From Macrococcus sp. DPC7161 (GTDB lineage: Bacteria > Bacillota > Bacilli > Staphylococcales > Staphylococcaceae), in the NCBI RefSeq assembly GCF_004117835.1, contig NZ_SDSC01000003.1:124001-188000 (forward strand): 64,000 bases of DNA. The letters are read 5' to 3'. The position numbers were made by a program, and so were the translations under genes. Numbering within the stretch: position 1 is the first letter of the stretch; every line of letters starts with the position of its first letter. Shown one piece after another: positions 8,658 to 18,113 of the stretch. The notes below the pieces were generated by a model. It worked only from the letters and a program-made list of their open reading frames with translations, was not told the DNA's origin and made no database searches.

Positions 8658-9869
8658 TTACAATAAATCACTAAAATCCTGATTATTTTGTGATTGGTGT
8701 TTTGTAATCGTTAATGTTTCTATACCCTCAATTGCTTCGTTTATTAACGTATCGAAATCAAATTTTTCTTCGAAATGTTCTACTCGGTCTAATCTTGGAT
8801 TTGTTTTTGGATTTTTAGGTGTAAAAATCGTACAACAATCTTCAAATGGCTGAATAGACGTTTCAAATGTCCCTATTGCTTTCGCTTTAATGACAATCTC
8901 ATCTTTATCATATGTAAGTAATGGCCTTAAAATTGGCATTGTTGTAACCGCATTAATCGCATACATGCTACCTAAAGTTTGACTGGCAACTTGTCCTAAG
9001 TTTTCACCGTTAACAATCGCTTTTGCTTCAATTTGATGTGCAAATCGATCTGCAATCTTTAACATCATTCTTCTTGTAGACGTCATCGTTAAATTCTCAG
9101 GAACGACTTTATGGATGGTCTTTTGAATCTCAGTAAACGGTACTAAGTGTAATTTAATTTCGCCTGTTGTTTCTGCCATAATTTCTGTTAATTGAATGAC
9201 CTTTTGCTTTGCTTCTTCACTTGTAAATGGTGGTGAATGGAAATGAATGGCTTCAATCGTAACACCACGTTTCATCACTTCAATCCCTGCAACTGGTGAA
9301 TCAATACCACCTGAAAGCATTAATAAAGTCTTACCACCTGTGCCAACAGGCAACCCACCTGCACCTTCAATGACACGTGAATATAAATATGCTGCATCAC
9401 GTCTAATTTCGACCATAATTTTATAATCAGGTTGCTTCACCTTTACAGTTAAATGCTCAACATTCATTAATATTTCTTTACCTAATATTTGCTGTAAATC
9501 AAACGTTTCATAAGGGAAGCCTTTGTCCGAACGCTTCGCATCCACTTTAAATGTATTGCCAGCAACATCGATATCCTGTGCTAAATTAACTGCTGCCTTT
9601 TTAATCGCTTCAATATCTTTATCTACTTTAATTACAGGACTTACTGAGTGTACACCAAACACTTTACTTGCGCGTTTAATAATTTCTTCAACATCAGCAT
9701 GTGGTTCTAATTCAATGTACATGCGATCTCTATTGGCTAACACTTTATACCCTTCTAGTGGTATTAAAGCATACTTCAAATTGCTTTTTAATTGATTTAC
9801 AAATGTATTTCGATTACCGGTTTTTAACGTTAATTCACCGTAACGTACTAATAAATGATCGTATTTCAT
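8658..9869 (-). CDS. thiI: tRNA 4-thiouridine synthetase ThiI
   Basis: Adenylates tRNA uridine 8 and inserts sulfur to make 4-thiouridine. The 403-residue product has an N-terminal ferredoxin-like region, a THUMP RNA-binding domain (about 60-165) and a PP-loop ATPase with SGGIDS at 186-191. It lacks the C-terminal rhodanese domain of the E. coli enzyme, as usual in Firmicutes, so sulfur must be passed directly from the desulfurase encoded just upstream. The two genes overlap by the four bases ATGA (9866-9869), implying translational coupling. Confidence 0.96.
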   Translation of the reverse strand: MKYDHLLVRYGELTLKTGNRNTFVNQLKSNLKYALIPLEGYKVLANRDRMYIELEPHADVEEIIKRASKVFGVHSVSPVIKVDKDIEAIKKAAVNLAQDIDVAGNTFKVDAKRSDKGFPYETFDLQQILGKEILMNVEHLTVKVKQPDYKIMVEIRRDAAYLYSRVIEGAGGLPVGTGGKTLLMLSGGIDSPVAGIEVMKRGVTIEAIHFHSPPFTSEEAKQKVIQLTEIMAETTGEIKLHLVPFTEIQKTIHKVVPENLTMTSTRRMMLKIADRFAHQIEAKAIVNGENLGQVASQTLGSMYAINAVTTMPILRPLLTYDKDEIVIKAKAIGTFETSIQPFEDCCTIFTPKNPKTNPRLDRVEHFEEKFDFDTLINEAIEGIETLTITKHQSQNNQDFSDLL

Positions 9870-10999
9870 TTTAATAAGTCTCCCATTTCTTCATAAACTT
9901 CTTTAAATGCTTCAATAAATTGATGAATATCTTCAGCTTTAGTGTATTGATCGAAAGATATTCTCACACTTCCAGTAATTGCTTCATCACTGACACCAAG
10001 TGATAACAATGATTCATTTAATTTACTTCGCTTAGAACTACAAGCAGAAGTCGTTGAAATCATAATACCACGTTTAGAGAAGCTATTCACAATAACTTCA
10101 CCTTTCACTCCAATAAACGATAAGTTTACAATATGAGGTGCGCCATCCTTCTTAGAGTTCACTTGAATGCCAGGATATACTTTAACCGCTTCTTCTAAAT
10201 GCGATTTGAATTGATACAATTTCCCACTTAGTACTGCTTGATGTTCATTAGCTAAACGAATGGCTTTACTTAATGACACATTGCTTGCCACATTTACAGT
10301 ACCAGAACGAAAACCATACTCTTGACCCCCACCAAAGACTGTACGTGTAATCGTTTTTAATTGATTAAATACAAGTAATCCTTGTCCTTTTAATCCATTA
10401 AATTTATGACCACTTAAGCTAAAACTATCCATACATTGTATCGGTAAGGCGACTTTACCAAAAGACTGCACACAATCGACATGAAAATGTACTTTCGGAT
10501 AGTTTTGTAATATATCATACACCTTTTCAATTGGGAAAATGTATCCCATAACATTATTCACATGCATTAAACTTACTAAAATCACATCTTGATTCAGCAA
10601 TGACTCAAAATGTGATAAATCCAATGTGCCATCTTGATTAAAACGCACATACTTCACATTAAACCCTTCATCTTCAAGTGCTCTAACTGTTTCTAAAACT
10701 GAAGGATGTTCAAGTTTCGATGTAATAATTGTTTTCCCAAATTGTTTTTTCGCACGTGCCATACCTGTAATTAATAAATTATTCGATTCAGTCGCACCTG
10801 AAGTAAAGATCACGTCTTGCTTATCTAACTTTAAAACAGATTTTATTTGTGTTCTTGCGTTTTCTAATAATTTGCTTGTTTCTAATCCTTTTTCATGTGG
10901 ACTATTTGGATTGAAATAATACGATGTATTTACTTTAACAAACGTATCTAAAACCGTTGGATCGGGCTTTGTTGTTGCACTGTTATCTAAATAAATCAT
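9866..10999 (-). CDS. cysteine desulfurase, ThiI partner (NifS-like)
   Basis: PLP enzyme that removes sulfur from cysteine as a persulfide and hands it to ThiI for tRNA thiolation. Start is placed at ATG 10999 ([10 protein letters not shown]), behind GGAGG; the upstream in-frame extension has no ribosome binding site. In the 377-residue product the PLP lysine is Lys199 in [12 protein letters not shown] and the catalytic cysteine is Cys320 in [11 protein letters not shown], on the short loop of group II-like NifS proteins. Corresponds to Bacillus NifZ/YtbJ-linked desulfurase by context with thiI. Confidence 0.93.
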   Translation of the reverse strand: MIYLDNSATTKPDPTVLDTFVKVNTSYYFNPNSPHEKGLETSKLLENARTQIKSVLKLDKQDVIFTSGATESNNLLITGMARAKKQFGKTIITSKLEHPSVLETVRALEDEGFNVKYVRFNQDGTLDLSHFESLLNQDVILVSLMHVNNVMGYIFPIEKVYDILQNYPKVHFHVDCVQSFGKVALPIQCMDSFSLSGHKFNGLKGQGLLVFNQLKTITRTVFGGGQEYGFRSGTVNVASNVSLSKAIRLANEHQAVLSGKLYQFKSHLEEAVKVYPGIQVNSKKDGAPHIVNLSFIGVKGEVIVNSFSKRGIMISTTSACSSKRSKLNESLLSLGVSDEAITGSVRISFDQYTKAEDIHQFIEAFKEVYEEMGDLLK

Positions 11000-11011
11000 G
11001 TTTACCTCCAA

Positions 11012-11042
11012 TAAAATGAGCTGAGACAAAAGTCCCAGCTTA
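11012..11042 (-). terminator. hairpin between ezrA and the desulfurase gene
   Basis: AGCTGGGAC and GTCTCAGCT form a 9-bp stem (one G-U) with a TTTT loop on the minus strand. The T tract after it is short and interrupted, so termination may be partial and the downstream genes could receive read-through. Confidence 0.6.
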
Positions 11043-11049
11043 GTTGTGT

Positions 11050-12744
11050 TTATGACATTTTTAATGCTTGTGATTCAATTTTCTTAGAAGCACCTGGTTC
11101 AACTCGTTCAATCGCAGCTTCAGCAACTTCAACTGCACGTTTGTAACGGTTATTGCTAAATAGACGTTCTGCTTCGTTTAAATCCTTATTCACATCACTG
11201 TGATCTTTACGATAACGGTTACCATATTGAATTAACATTTCAGCATATTTAGCATGTTCTAATACATCAAGAGCATCTGATTCAAATGTATTCATTGTAA
11301 TCATCACTTTATTGACTTTATCACGTACTTTTTGAACGTGAATTGGGCGTTTATTAAACAACTGATGTACTTCTCTTGTTTCGATGTCGATTTCATTTTT
11401 CATAATGATGAATCGTTCTGGCACACTCGATAAATTAGAAGCCAATAATCTTCTATAAATCTCTTCTTTCTTACTTTGAATAGATAAGATATTCTTTTGT
11501 GCTTCTTCTTCATCTTGACGAAGTGACGTTAAATGTTTTTGTAGCTTATCTTGATTTGTGTTTATGACTTTCACATGTTCTTCAATATACTTTAAATTGT
11601 CTTCAACTTCAGTGAAACGAACACTAGACTTTGCAGTTTCCATTAAAATCTCATCATAGACTGTAATTAAATTTTGAATTTCATTATCAAATTGACGTAC
11701 TTTTTGCACATCTTCTTCATTAATAAAGTAATTCTCTTTTACATATTCAATTTCCGTACGAATCGTATAATTCATATCTTTTGCATAGAATAATTGATCC
11801 GTAATAGACTCTTTCGTCTTAAGCACATTATTTTTTGCTTTAACTTCTAATTCAATCAATTCTAACATTTCATCAATTGAGTCATTGATTTCATTAATAA
11901 TATCTTCAGCTTTATCTAATTCTAATCTTGCAATTAAAGGCTCTACTAAATTTAATTTACCTTTTAACGTTTGTAAATTACTATCTACTTTCACATGTTC
12001 TAAATTGTAACCTTCAAGTTTTAAATCACGACATCCAAAACGGATATCTTGAAATTGACCTGGGATTTCCTTTTGAACATCTTTAATTAATAATGGAATT
12101 TCATCCATATCTTCTTTTAAAAGCGTCATTTCTTCGTGTAATTTTGTAATGGCTGCATGTGCATCATCATAATCGCCTTTAGTAATCATTGTTTCATAAT
12201 CTGCGATACGAGGCACATATGTTTCAATTTGTTCTTCTAATGGATTTGCCGCTTCACCATATTGATGGCGATTCGCTAATACATCACGCTTAGCTTCACG
12301 GTAAATCGTTTTACATGTTTCATGCTTAATTTCGTCTTCTTTTGTTTGTTTAACAAATTGCTCAATCATCTCTGTGAAGTTTTTGTACTTCTTTTCAATT
12401 TGATCTAAGATTTGATTACTTTCAGCAATCTTTTCTTCGCTTTGAGCAAACTTAAATTTATCCAAAGCCTCATCAGCATCATTAATTGTTAATTCAGTTG
12501 CTTTAATCTCTTCATTAAGCACTGTTTGCCATTCTTTTTTCCACTGCTCAAACTTAACTTTAGCTTGACCCTCTAAATTTAATGCTTTTACTTTAACCAA
12601 TTCATCTTGAAATGGTAATGCTTTCACTTCATTCTTTCTTGCTTCTAATAATTCTAAATTCTTACGTCTCGCATTTCTTAAATAAAATAAAATGCCGACT
12701 ACTATTAATATCAATACAATAATGCCAACGATAACGTAAATCAT
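11050..12744 (-). CDS. ezrA: septation ring formation regulator EzrA
   Basis: A 564-residue membrane-anchored protein that interacts with FtsZ and penicillin-binding proteins at the division site and limits Z-ring assembly. The N-terminus (YVIVGIIVLILIVVGILFYL) is a single transmembrane helix with a short outside tail, followed by RNARRKN and an all-helical cytoplasmic part made of spectrin-like coiled-coil repeats, very rich in Glu, Lys and Leu. Length matches the staphylococcal protein. A TATAAT box lies on the minus strand within 12775-12785. Confidence 0.96.
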   Translation of the reverse strand: MIYVIVGIIVLILIVVGILFYLRNARRKNLELLEARKNEVKALPFQDELVKVKALNLEGQAKVKFEQWKKEWQTVLNEEIKATELTINDADEALDKFKFAQSEEKIAESNQILDQIEKKYKNFTEMIEQFVKQTKEDEIKHETCKTIYREAKRDVLANRHQYGEAANPLEEQIETYVPRIADYETMITKGDYDDAHAAITKLHEEMTLLKEDMDEIPLLIKDVQKEIPGQFQDIRFGCRDLKLEGYNLEHVKVDSNLQTLKGKLNLVEPLIARLELDKAEDIINEINDSIDEMLELIELEVKAKNNVLKTKESITDQLFYAKDMNYTIRTEIEYVKENYFINEEDVQKVRQFDNEIQNLITVYDEILMETAKSSVRFTEVEDNLKYIEEHVKVINTNQDKLQKHLTSLRQDEEEAQKNILSIQSKKEEIYRRLLASNLSSVPERFIIMKNEIDIETREVHQLFNKRPIHVQKVRDKVNKVMITMNTFESDALDVLEHAKYAEMLIQYGNRYRKDHSDVNKDLNEAERLFSNNRYKRAVEVAEAAIERVEPGASKKIESQALKMS

Positions 12745-12891
12745 ATTTAATTCATTCCTCTCGCAGTACTATTTACTATTATAACGAAAAATAGTATCGG
12801 ATAAAACATTTTCTTGTTAATTTTCATACAAATCGTATACACTATTATCAATATAAACCGAAATAGAATGAACACACGAAAGGATGAGTTT

Positions 12892-13368
12892 ATGTTTGAT
12901 GCTAAGATGATTCAAGATTATGATACATTAAATAAAACATTAGACGCACTATTAACAGGAGAAAATGACATCGTCAGTCATTTGGCTAATGCAAGTGCAC
13001 TATTAAACTTCTATTTAGAAAATGTCAATTGGGTTGGCTTTTACACAATGAAAAATGGACAATTACAATTGGGACCATTCCAAGGAATGCCGGCGTGTGT
13101 CACAATACCAGTAGGTAAAGGTGTGTGTGGCACAGCAGTCAGTGAAAAGAAAACAATGCGAATCGACGATGTTCATGCCTTCCCTGGACATATTGCATGT
13201 GATGCGAGAAGCCAATCAGAAATTGTTATCCCTATTACAATCAACCAAACAATATTTGGCGTGTTAGATATCGATGCGCCAATCAAAAATCGATTTACAG
13301 AACAAGATCAAATCGGATTAGAAGCATTCGTAAAAGTCCTTGAAAAACATCTAGCAAAATTAGTGTAA
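12892..13368 (+). CDS. free methionine-(R)-sulfoxide reductase (GAF domain)
   Basis: Reduces free methionine R-sulfoxide, repairing oxidised methionine pools. The start is ATG 12892 behind AAAGGATGAG, giving 158 residues; the longer frame from 12814 has no ribosome binding site. The product is a single GAF domain with the three cysteines of the fRMsr family: Cys69 in GMPACVTIP, Cys79 in KGVCGTAV and Cys103 in HIACDARSQSEIV. Their spacing (10 and 24) equals that of the E. coli enzyme (84, 94, 118). Divergent from ezrA. Confidence 0.92.
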   Translation: MFDAKMIQDYDTLNKTLDALLTGENDIVSHLANASALLNFYLENVNWVGFYTMKNGQLQLGPFQGMPACVTIPVGKGVCGTAVSEKKTMRIDDVHAFPGHIACDARSQSEIVIPITINQTIFGVLDIDAPIKNRFTEQDQIGLEAFVKVLEKHLAKLV

Positions 13369-13375
13369 TATGTTG

Positions 13376-13403
13376 TTGACATACATGCGTTACATGATAT
13401 AAT
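13376..13403 (+). promoter_or_regulatory. strong sigma-A promoter of rpsD
   Basis: TTGACA (13376-13381), 16-base spacer, TATAAT (13398-13403). Both hexamers are consensus. It lies about 184 bp before the rpsD start codon, leaving a long 5' leader. Confidence 0.88.
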
Positions 13404-13410
13404 AACATCT

Positions 13411-13571
13411 ATGTGAATAAACGAAGATAGCAGATAAATATTAAGTCGCGCTATGGTGTCCCCTATGTTGGCGTGTTGTGTAACCGAAGCTATAAGGCGA
13501 AGACACGGAATGACACTATATCGGCTTTAGCATTTATCATGTTTTTGTTTTTTGCATAAAAAACAAAAAAG
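13411..13571 (+). ncRNA. rpsD mRNA leader, probable S4 autoregulatory RNA
   Basis: The roughly 175-nt untranslated leader of rpsD has nested pairing: ATGGTGTC (13453-13460) with GACACTAT (13512-13519) enclosing CGTGT (13472-13476) with ACACG (13503-13507). A second A-T hairpin (TTTTTGTTTTTT with its complement, about 13541-13571) ends at the ribosome binding site. Ribosomal protein S4 of Bacillus is known to bind its own leader and repress translation; this RNA is in the matching place. No ORF or T-box motif is present. The S4 assignment is inferred from position and structure. Confidence 0.72.
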
Positions 13572-13586
13572 AGGAGGAGTCACAAT

Positions 13587-14189
13587 ATGGCTCGTTTTAC
13601 AGGTTCAACTTGGAAAAAATCTCGTCGTTTAGGTATTTCATTAAGCGGCACTGGTAAAGAATTAGAAAGACGCCCTTACGCACCAGGACAACACGGTCCT
13701 AACCAACGTAAAAAATTATCTGAGTATGGTTTACAATTACAAGAGAAACAAAAATTACGTTACATGTACGGAATCAACGAACGTCAATTCCGCACAATCT
13801 TTGACCGTGCTGGTAAAATGAAAGGTATTCACGGTGCTAACTTCATGGCATTATTAGCTTCACGTTTAGATGCTGTTGTTTACCAATTAGGTTTAGCACG
13901 TACACGTCGTCAAGCACGTCAATTAGTTAACCATGGTCACATCATGGTAGATGGCGCTCGTGTAGATATCCCATCTTACCAATTAAAACCAGGTCAAGTA
14001 ATTTCAGTTCGTGAAAAATCTCAAAAATTAGCAATCATTGCTGAATCAGTTGAGTTATCAAACCACGTACCAGAATACTTAACATTCGACGCAGAAAAAT
14101 TAGAAGGTACATTCGTACGCGTTCCAGAACGTTCAGAATTATCTGCTGAAATCAATGAACAATTAATCGTTGAGTACTACTCTCGTTAA
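13587..14189 (+). CDS. rpsD: 30S ribosomal protein S4
   Basis: Primary 16S rRNA-binding protein that nucleates 30S assembly and shapes decoding accuracy. The 200-residue product has the N-terminal S4 region [20 protein letters not shown], without zinc cysteines, and the S4 RNA-binding domain at about 92-155 ([20 protein letters not shown]). GGAGGAG precedes the ATG. Monocistronic, as in Bacillus, with its own promoter, leader and terminator. Codon use is strongly biased, as expected for a highly expressed gene. Confidence 0.98.
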   Translation: MARFTGSTWKKSRRLGISLSGTGKELERRPYAPGQHGPNQRKKLSEYGLQLQEKQKLRYMYGINERQFRTIFDRAGKMKGIHGANFMALLASRLDAVVYQLGLARTRRQARQLVNHGHIMVDGARVDIPSYQLKPGQVISVREKSQKLAIIAESVELSNHVPEYLTFDAEKLEGTFVRVPERSELSAEINEQLIVEYYSR

Positions 14190-14200
14190 TCATTGTTTCG

Positions 14201-14237
14201 AAAAAGAGCAAAGTCATCCGACTTTGCTCTTTTTTTA
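14201..14237 (+). terminator. terminator of rpsD
   Basis: AAAAAGAGCAAAGTC pairs with GACTTTGCTCTTTTT over a four-base loop, followed by further T residues. Confidence 0.92.
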
Positions 14238-14353
14238 TATCAATTTTTTTATTCCCCTATTTATTTATAAAATCGACTTCAAAATATATACTACAAAAGG
14301 AAAAATATGTGTACAATAACGATAACGATATAAAATATTAGGGGTGCGTTTAT

Positions 14354-15067
14354 ATGGATTATAAAGTTATCGGAAGTACATTAATTGCAACAACTTTATT
14401 ACTTGGAGCATGCGGCAATAACGATGATACAAAAAAAGAAGAAAAATCAACAACTGAAACAAAAACATCAGTGACAAAAGAAGACAACAAGAAAAAAGAA
14501 TCAAGCAAAGCTGAAAAAGCTAAAGAAAAAATTAAGCAATCAAAAGAAAATAACAATGAAACATCAAATGAAGTCCCTTCAAATGAAATCAAACAGCCAG
14601 AAAAAATTGAAAATACCGTTCAACAAATTAATATTAATAACATTACATCTAGAGCTGATTTAGAAAAAATTATTTATGGTAATTATTCAGAAATTGATAA
14701 AGTTACAGCTTATAACAATGCCGTTCAAAATGGTATTATTCCACAAGGTAATGTTATGGAAGGTAGTGCTGTAAATGCCTATGAGAGCTCATTACGTGTA
14801 GAATCAGGACAAGAAAAATCAGTTTATAGAAGCAATCCTTATCCAGATAATCCTGCCGCTTCTAAATATGACCATTTATATAAATCTAGTAATGCTGCAG
14901 ATGATATAGATTCAAATAATGATTCAAATTCTAATGCTTCTAGTGGACTAACATCTGGCGAAATTCAAACGAAGTATGCAATTGAGCAAGGTTATTATGA
15001 CGGTCCAAATGCACAGGAAGTTTATAATGCTATAATTGAAAAAGAAAAAGCACTACAAAATCAATAA
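14354..15067 (+). CDS. putative lipoprotein of unknown function
   Basis: A 237-residue exported protein. A lipobox LLGAC puts the lipidated Cys at 20 after a hydrophobic stretch. Residues 22-85 are low-complexity, very rich in Lys, Glu, Thr and Ser, probably a wall-spanning linker. The remaining part begins INNITSRADLEKIIYGNYSEID and has two similar elements, NAVQNGIIPQGN and KYAIEQGYYDGPNAQEVYNA, with a Ser/Asn/Asp-rich stretch between them. I do not recognise the family. Start follows AGGGGTG. Lone gene with its own terminator. Confidence 0.8.
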   Translation: MDYKVIGSTLIATTLLLGACGNNDDTKKEEKSTTETKTSVTKEDNKKKESSKAEKAKEKIKQSKENNNETSNEVPSNEIKQPEKIENTVQQININNITSRADLEKIIYGNYSEIDKVTAYNNAVQNGIIPQGNVMEGSAVNAYESSLRVESGQEKSVYRSNPYPDNPAASKYDHLYKSSNAADDIDSNNDSNSNASSGLTSGEIQTKYAIEQGYYDGPNAQEVYNAIIEKEKALQNQ

Positions 15068-15102
15068 ACTAAAAAACTCAGCGTAAGCTGAGTCATAGTT
15101 AT

Positions 15103-15146
15103 AATAAAGATGAATTATGAGGAATTCCTCATAATTCATCTTTATT
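15103..15146. terminator. 44-bp perfect palindrome, bidirectional terminator
   Basis: The 22 bases at 15103-15124 are the exact reverse complement of 15125-15146, centred on GGAATTCC with no spacer. It lies between two convergent genes and covers the stop codon of the GDPD gene. T-rich sequence follows on the plus strand. A smaller hairpin, ACTCAGC-GTAA-GCTGAGT, precedes it at 15076-15093. Confidence 0.8.
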
Positions 15147-15969
15147 TTCTTTTTGTTTTTCCATACATAAAATCAGGATAATCTGTAATAATTCCATCTA
15201 CGCCTGCTTGTAATAATGGATCAACTTCTTCTGATTTTCTTACTGTATAAGGTTCTACTTTCATACCATAGCGATGTACTTTGTCTACTAATTCTTTTGT
15301 GATTGATGATTTTGATGGATTGTAATAATCCGCATATTGGCTAAATCGTTTTAATGATAAGTCATCTGACATTGGTGTTTTACTGTATAACAATACGCCA
15401 TGTGGGATATTAGGTAATAATTGTTTAGACTTTTGTACTGATAAATGGTTAAACGATTGAATAATAATTTTATTATTACTTGGCTTATCTAAGTTTCTAT
15501 CTTTTAATGCCTTTGCTACTTTTTCTTCAACACCAGGGTATAATTCTGGTGATTTTAATTCGATTAAGATACCGATTTTATTCCCTTTATATCTATCTAA
15601 TACTTCTTCGAATGTTGGAATTTTTTCATTTTGGAATGATGGATTAAACCATGATCCTGCATCTAATTGTTTTAATTCTGCGAGTGTTTTTGTACCAATA
15701 AACCCTTTTCCATTTGTTGTTCTATTCACTGTATTATCATGAATTAATACTAACTTGCCATCTTTAGATACTTGTACATCAATTTCAAAGTAATCAGCAC
15801 CCATTTGCACTGCTTTATCAAATGCCGCAATTGTATTTTCTGGTGCATATCCACTCGCCCCACGGTGAGCCACGTTCGTTACTTTATTTTTTGAAGCTGC
15901 TTGTGCTGAATCCATTGCAAATGATGAGATTAATGCAATAGATAATGATCCTGCAATTAATTTTTTCAT
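15142..15969 (-). CDS. glpQ: secreted glycerophosphodiester phosphodiesterase
   Basis: Second GDPD of the window, 275 residues, with a clear signal peptide (MKK, hydrophobic core, cleavage after AQA at 24). Outside the membrane it would release glycerol 3-phosphate from glycerophosphodiesters or related wall polymers. Motifs: NVAHRGASGYAPENT with His35 and Arg36, YFEIDVQVSKDG, LIHDNTVNRT. Ribosome binding site GGAGG. It is shorter than the approximately 309-residue GlpQ I remember from S. aureus, so orthology to that gene is not certain even though the activity class is. Confidence 0.88.
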   Translation of the reverse strand: MKKLIAGSLSIALISSFAMDSAQAASKNKVTNVAHRGASGYAPENTIAAFDKAVQMGADYFEIDVQVSKDGKLVLIHDNTVNRTTNGKGFIGTKTLAELKQLDAGSWFNPSFQNEKIPTFEEVLDRYKGNKIGILIELKSPELYPGVEEKVAKALKDRNLDKPSNNKIIIQSFNHLSVQKSKQLLPNIPHGVLLYSKTPMSDDLSLKRFSQYADYYNPSKSSITKELVDKVHRYGMKVEPYTVRKSEEVDPLLQAGVDGIITDYPDFMYGKTKRK

Positions 15970-16161
15970 TACATTTCCTCCTCACATTGATATGATTAGG
16001 TTAACAATGTAATATTAATTATTTTTTAAGAAATGCTTAATTAATGTAAAATATATATTAAAATCATTAATTGCTTTGTATCTAGTATTATAGATATTCA
16101 TTGAATCAAACGATCAACTTAATTTGAATCATTAGAAAATATTCAATCCGGAGGTAATAAT

Positions 16162-16629
16162 ATGCAACATCAATTTCATTGCACTGCAAAATTTAGTGGT
16201 GGTTATCATGGTCAAGGTACGATTGATAATAGGAATTTAAAGACGAAGATTTCTATTCCGAAAGAAATGGATGGTCCTGATGTTGGAACAAATCCTGATG
16301 AGTTATTGTTGTCAGCTGCGATTACTTGTTTTACGATTACGCTCTCTTCATTTTTTCACAAAAATAATATTTCTGTTGAAATCAATCATGTAGAAGGTAC
16401 CGCTACTGTCTCAAAAACCAATCATGTGTTAAATTATGAATCAATTGAATACGAAGTACATTTAGTTGATTCAACTGATCAAACTGACAAGAAATATGAC
16501 GATAAAAGATTGATTCGTTATACTGAACAAGCGGAGAAAAACTGCATGATTACGCGTGCTGTCAAAGGTAATGTTGATATTAAAATAATAAAAATTGTTC
16601 GAAATGAAAAGACCATTTTCAACCAATAG
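16162..16629 (+). CDS. OsmC/Ohr family peroxiredoxin-like protein
   Basis: A 155-residue cytoplasmic protein of the OsmC superfamily, which reduces organic hydroperoxides. The two redox cysteines are in place: Cys56 in SAAITCFTITLSSF and Cys128 in AEKNCMITRAVKG. The motif GPDVGTNPDELLLSAAITC is typical of the SACOL1771/YhfA-like branch rather than Ohr. CGGAGG precedes the ATG. Lies between the secreted GDPD and the glutamate-type symporter; no operon is evident. Some branch members act in other thiol chemistry, so the substrate remains open. Confidence 0.85.
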   Translation: MQHQFHCTAKFSGGYHGQGTIDNRNLKTKISIPKEMDGPDVGTNPDELLLSAAITCFTITLSSFFHKNNISVEINHVEGTATVSKTNHVLNYESIEYEVHLVDSTDQTDKKYDDKRLIRYTEQAEKNCMITRAVKGNVDIKIIKIVRNEKTIFNQ

Positions 16630-16685
16630 CATCCAATGTAACCGCCCCCAATTTTCTGAATAATAAATATTTTTAAATATTTACA

Positions 16686-16714
16686 TTGACTAATTTGCAA
16701 TTTACAACTAAAAT
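16686..16714 (+). promoter_or_regulatory. promoter of the dicarboxylate/glutamate symporter gene
   Basis: TTGACT, 17-base spacer, TAAAAT (16709-16714), 33 bp upstream of the start codon. Confidence 0.6.
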
Positions 16715-16746
16715 TTATAAGTACGCAAGAAATGAGGGATGGAAAA

Positions 16747-18051
16747 ATGAGTTCAGTTACAGAAGTAAAAAAGAAACGTAAATTTTTAAGTTTACCAATG
16801 CAAATCTTAATTGCATTAGTATTAGGTGTCATCGTTGGTGGCCTATTAAACGGTCGTGATGACCTCGTTAACTATTTCCTGCCATTTGGTGATATTTTCT
16901 TACACTTAATTAAAATGATCGTTGTTCCTATCGTTTTCTGTTCTTTAGTAATTTCTATTGCTGGTTCAGGTGATATGCACACTGTAGGTCGTTATGGCTG
17001 GAAAACATTAATATACTTTGAAGTTATCACTACAATCGCTATTGGTTTAGGAATTATCTTTGCAAACATCTTCAAACCAGGTGTTGGTATTGATACATCA
17101 AAATTATCTAAAGGTGACGTTTCAAAATATACTACAAACGCAGAAGCTGCTGCACAAACAACATATGGTAATCATATGATTGATACAATTGTAAATATTG
17201 TTCCAACAAATATTATTAAATCAATGGCGGAAGGTCAATTATTACCAGTAATTTTCTTTGCCGTATTCTTCGGTTTAGGATTAGCTGCAATCGGTAAAAA
17301 AGGTGAACCTGTACGCGCATTCTTTGATGGATTCTTAGACGTTATCTTCTGGATGACAAATCAAATTATGAAATATGCACCGATTGGTGTATTCGCATTT
17401 ATCGCAGTAACCGTAATGCGCTTTGGTATGAGTGCTTTAATTCCATTAGGTAAATTAGCATTAGTTGTATCAGGATCAATGGTCTTCTTTATTGTAGTCG
17501 TATTAGGTGCAGTTGCTGCTATGTGTAAGGTTAACATCTTCCACTTATTACGTATTTTAAAAGATGAGTTATTATTAGCATTCTCAACATCAAGTTCTGA
17601 AACAGTATTACCTGTTATCATGGACAAAATGGAGAAATTCGGTGCTCCTAAAGAAATCGTATCTTTCGTAGTACCAACTGGTTATACATTCAACTTAGAT
17701 GGTTCAGCATTGTACCAATCAATCGCAGCATTAACAATTGCTCAAATGTATGGCGTACACTTATCAGTAACAGAGCAATTAATTCTTTTATTAACATTAA
17801 TGTTAACTTCTAAAGGTATGGCTGCAGTTCCAGGTACATCAATAGTAGTATTAATTACAACATTAACAGCAATGAACATTCACCCAGAAGGTTTAGCATT
17901 AATCATCGGTATTGACCGTATTTTAGATATGATGCGTACTGTAGTAAACGTTGTTGGTAACTCATTATCAACATTAGTTATTGCTAAATGGGAAGGTCGT
18001 TTAGACTTAGAAAAAGGACGTAAATATTACGAGTCTTATTTAACAAAATAA
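16747..18051 (+). CDS. gltT: dicarboxylate/amino acid:cation symporter (glutamate type)
   Basis: Member of the DAACS family, which imports glutamate, aspartate or C4-dicarboxylates with H+ or Na+. The 434-residue product has eight helices plus two re-entrant hairpins; the family signatures are STSSSETVLPVI (HP1), PTGYTFNLDGSALYQ (TM7 region) and LTSKGMAAVPGTSIVVL (HP2). Start placed at ATG 16747 behind GAGGGATGG; the in-frame ATG at 16732 overlaps that site. The tail RILDMMRTVVNVVGN carries the substrate-binding Asp/Arg/Asn residues. Substrate choice between glutamate and dicarboxylates is uncertain. Confidence 0.9.
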   Translation: MSSVTEVKKKRKFLSLPMQILIALVLGVIVGGLLNGRDDLVNYFLPFGDIFLHLIKMIVVPIVFCSLVISIAGSGDMHTVGRYGWKTLIYFEVITTIAIGLGIIFANIFKPGVGIDTSKLSKGDVSKYTTNAEAAAQTTYGNHMIDTIVNIVPTNIIKSMAEGQLLPVIFFAVFFGLGLAAIGKKGEPVRAFFDGFLDVIFWMTNQIMKYAPIGVFAFIAVTVMRFGMSALIPLGKLALVVSGSMVFFIVVVLGAVAAMCKVNIFHLLRILKDELLLAFSTSSSETVLPVIMDKMEKFGAPKEIVSFVVPTGYTFNLDGSALYQSIAALTIAQMYGVHLSVTEQLILLLTLMLTSKGMAAVPGTSIVVLITTLTAMNIHPEGLALIIGIDRILDMMRTVVNVVGNSLSTLVIAKWEGRLDLEKGRKYYESYLTK

Positions 18052-18057
18052 TGAAAT

Positions 18058-18097
18058 GAAGAGGCGCTATGCTTAATTGCATAGCGCCTCTTTTAGA
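18058..18097 (+). terminator. terminator of the symporter gene
   Basis: AAGAGGCGCTATGC and GCATAGCGCCTCTT form a 14-bp perfect stem followed by TT. The convergent hutH could also use it, but its T tract on that side is poor. Confidence 0.88.
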
Positions 18098-18113
18098 TTT
18101 AAAATTACTTTAA

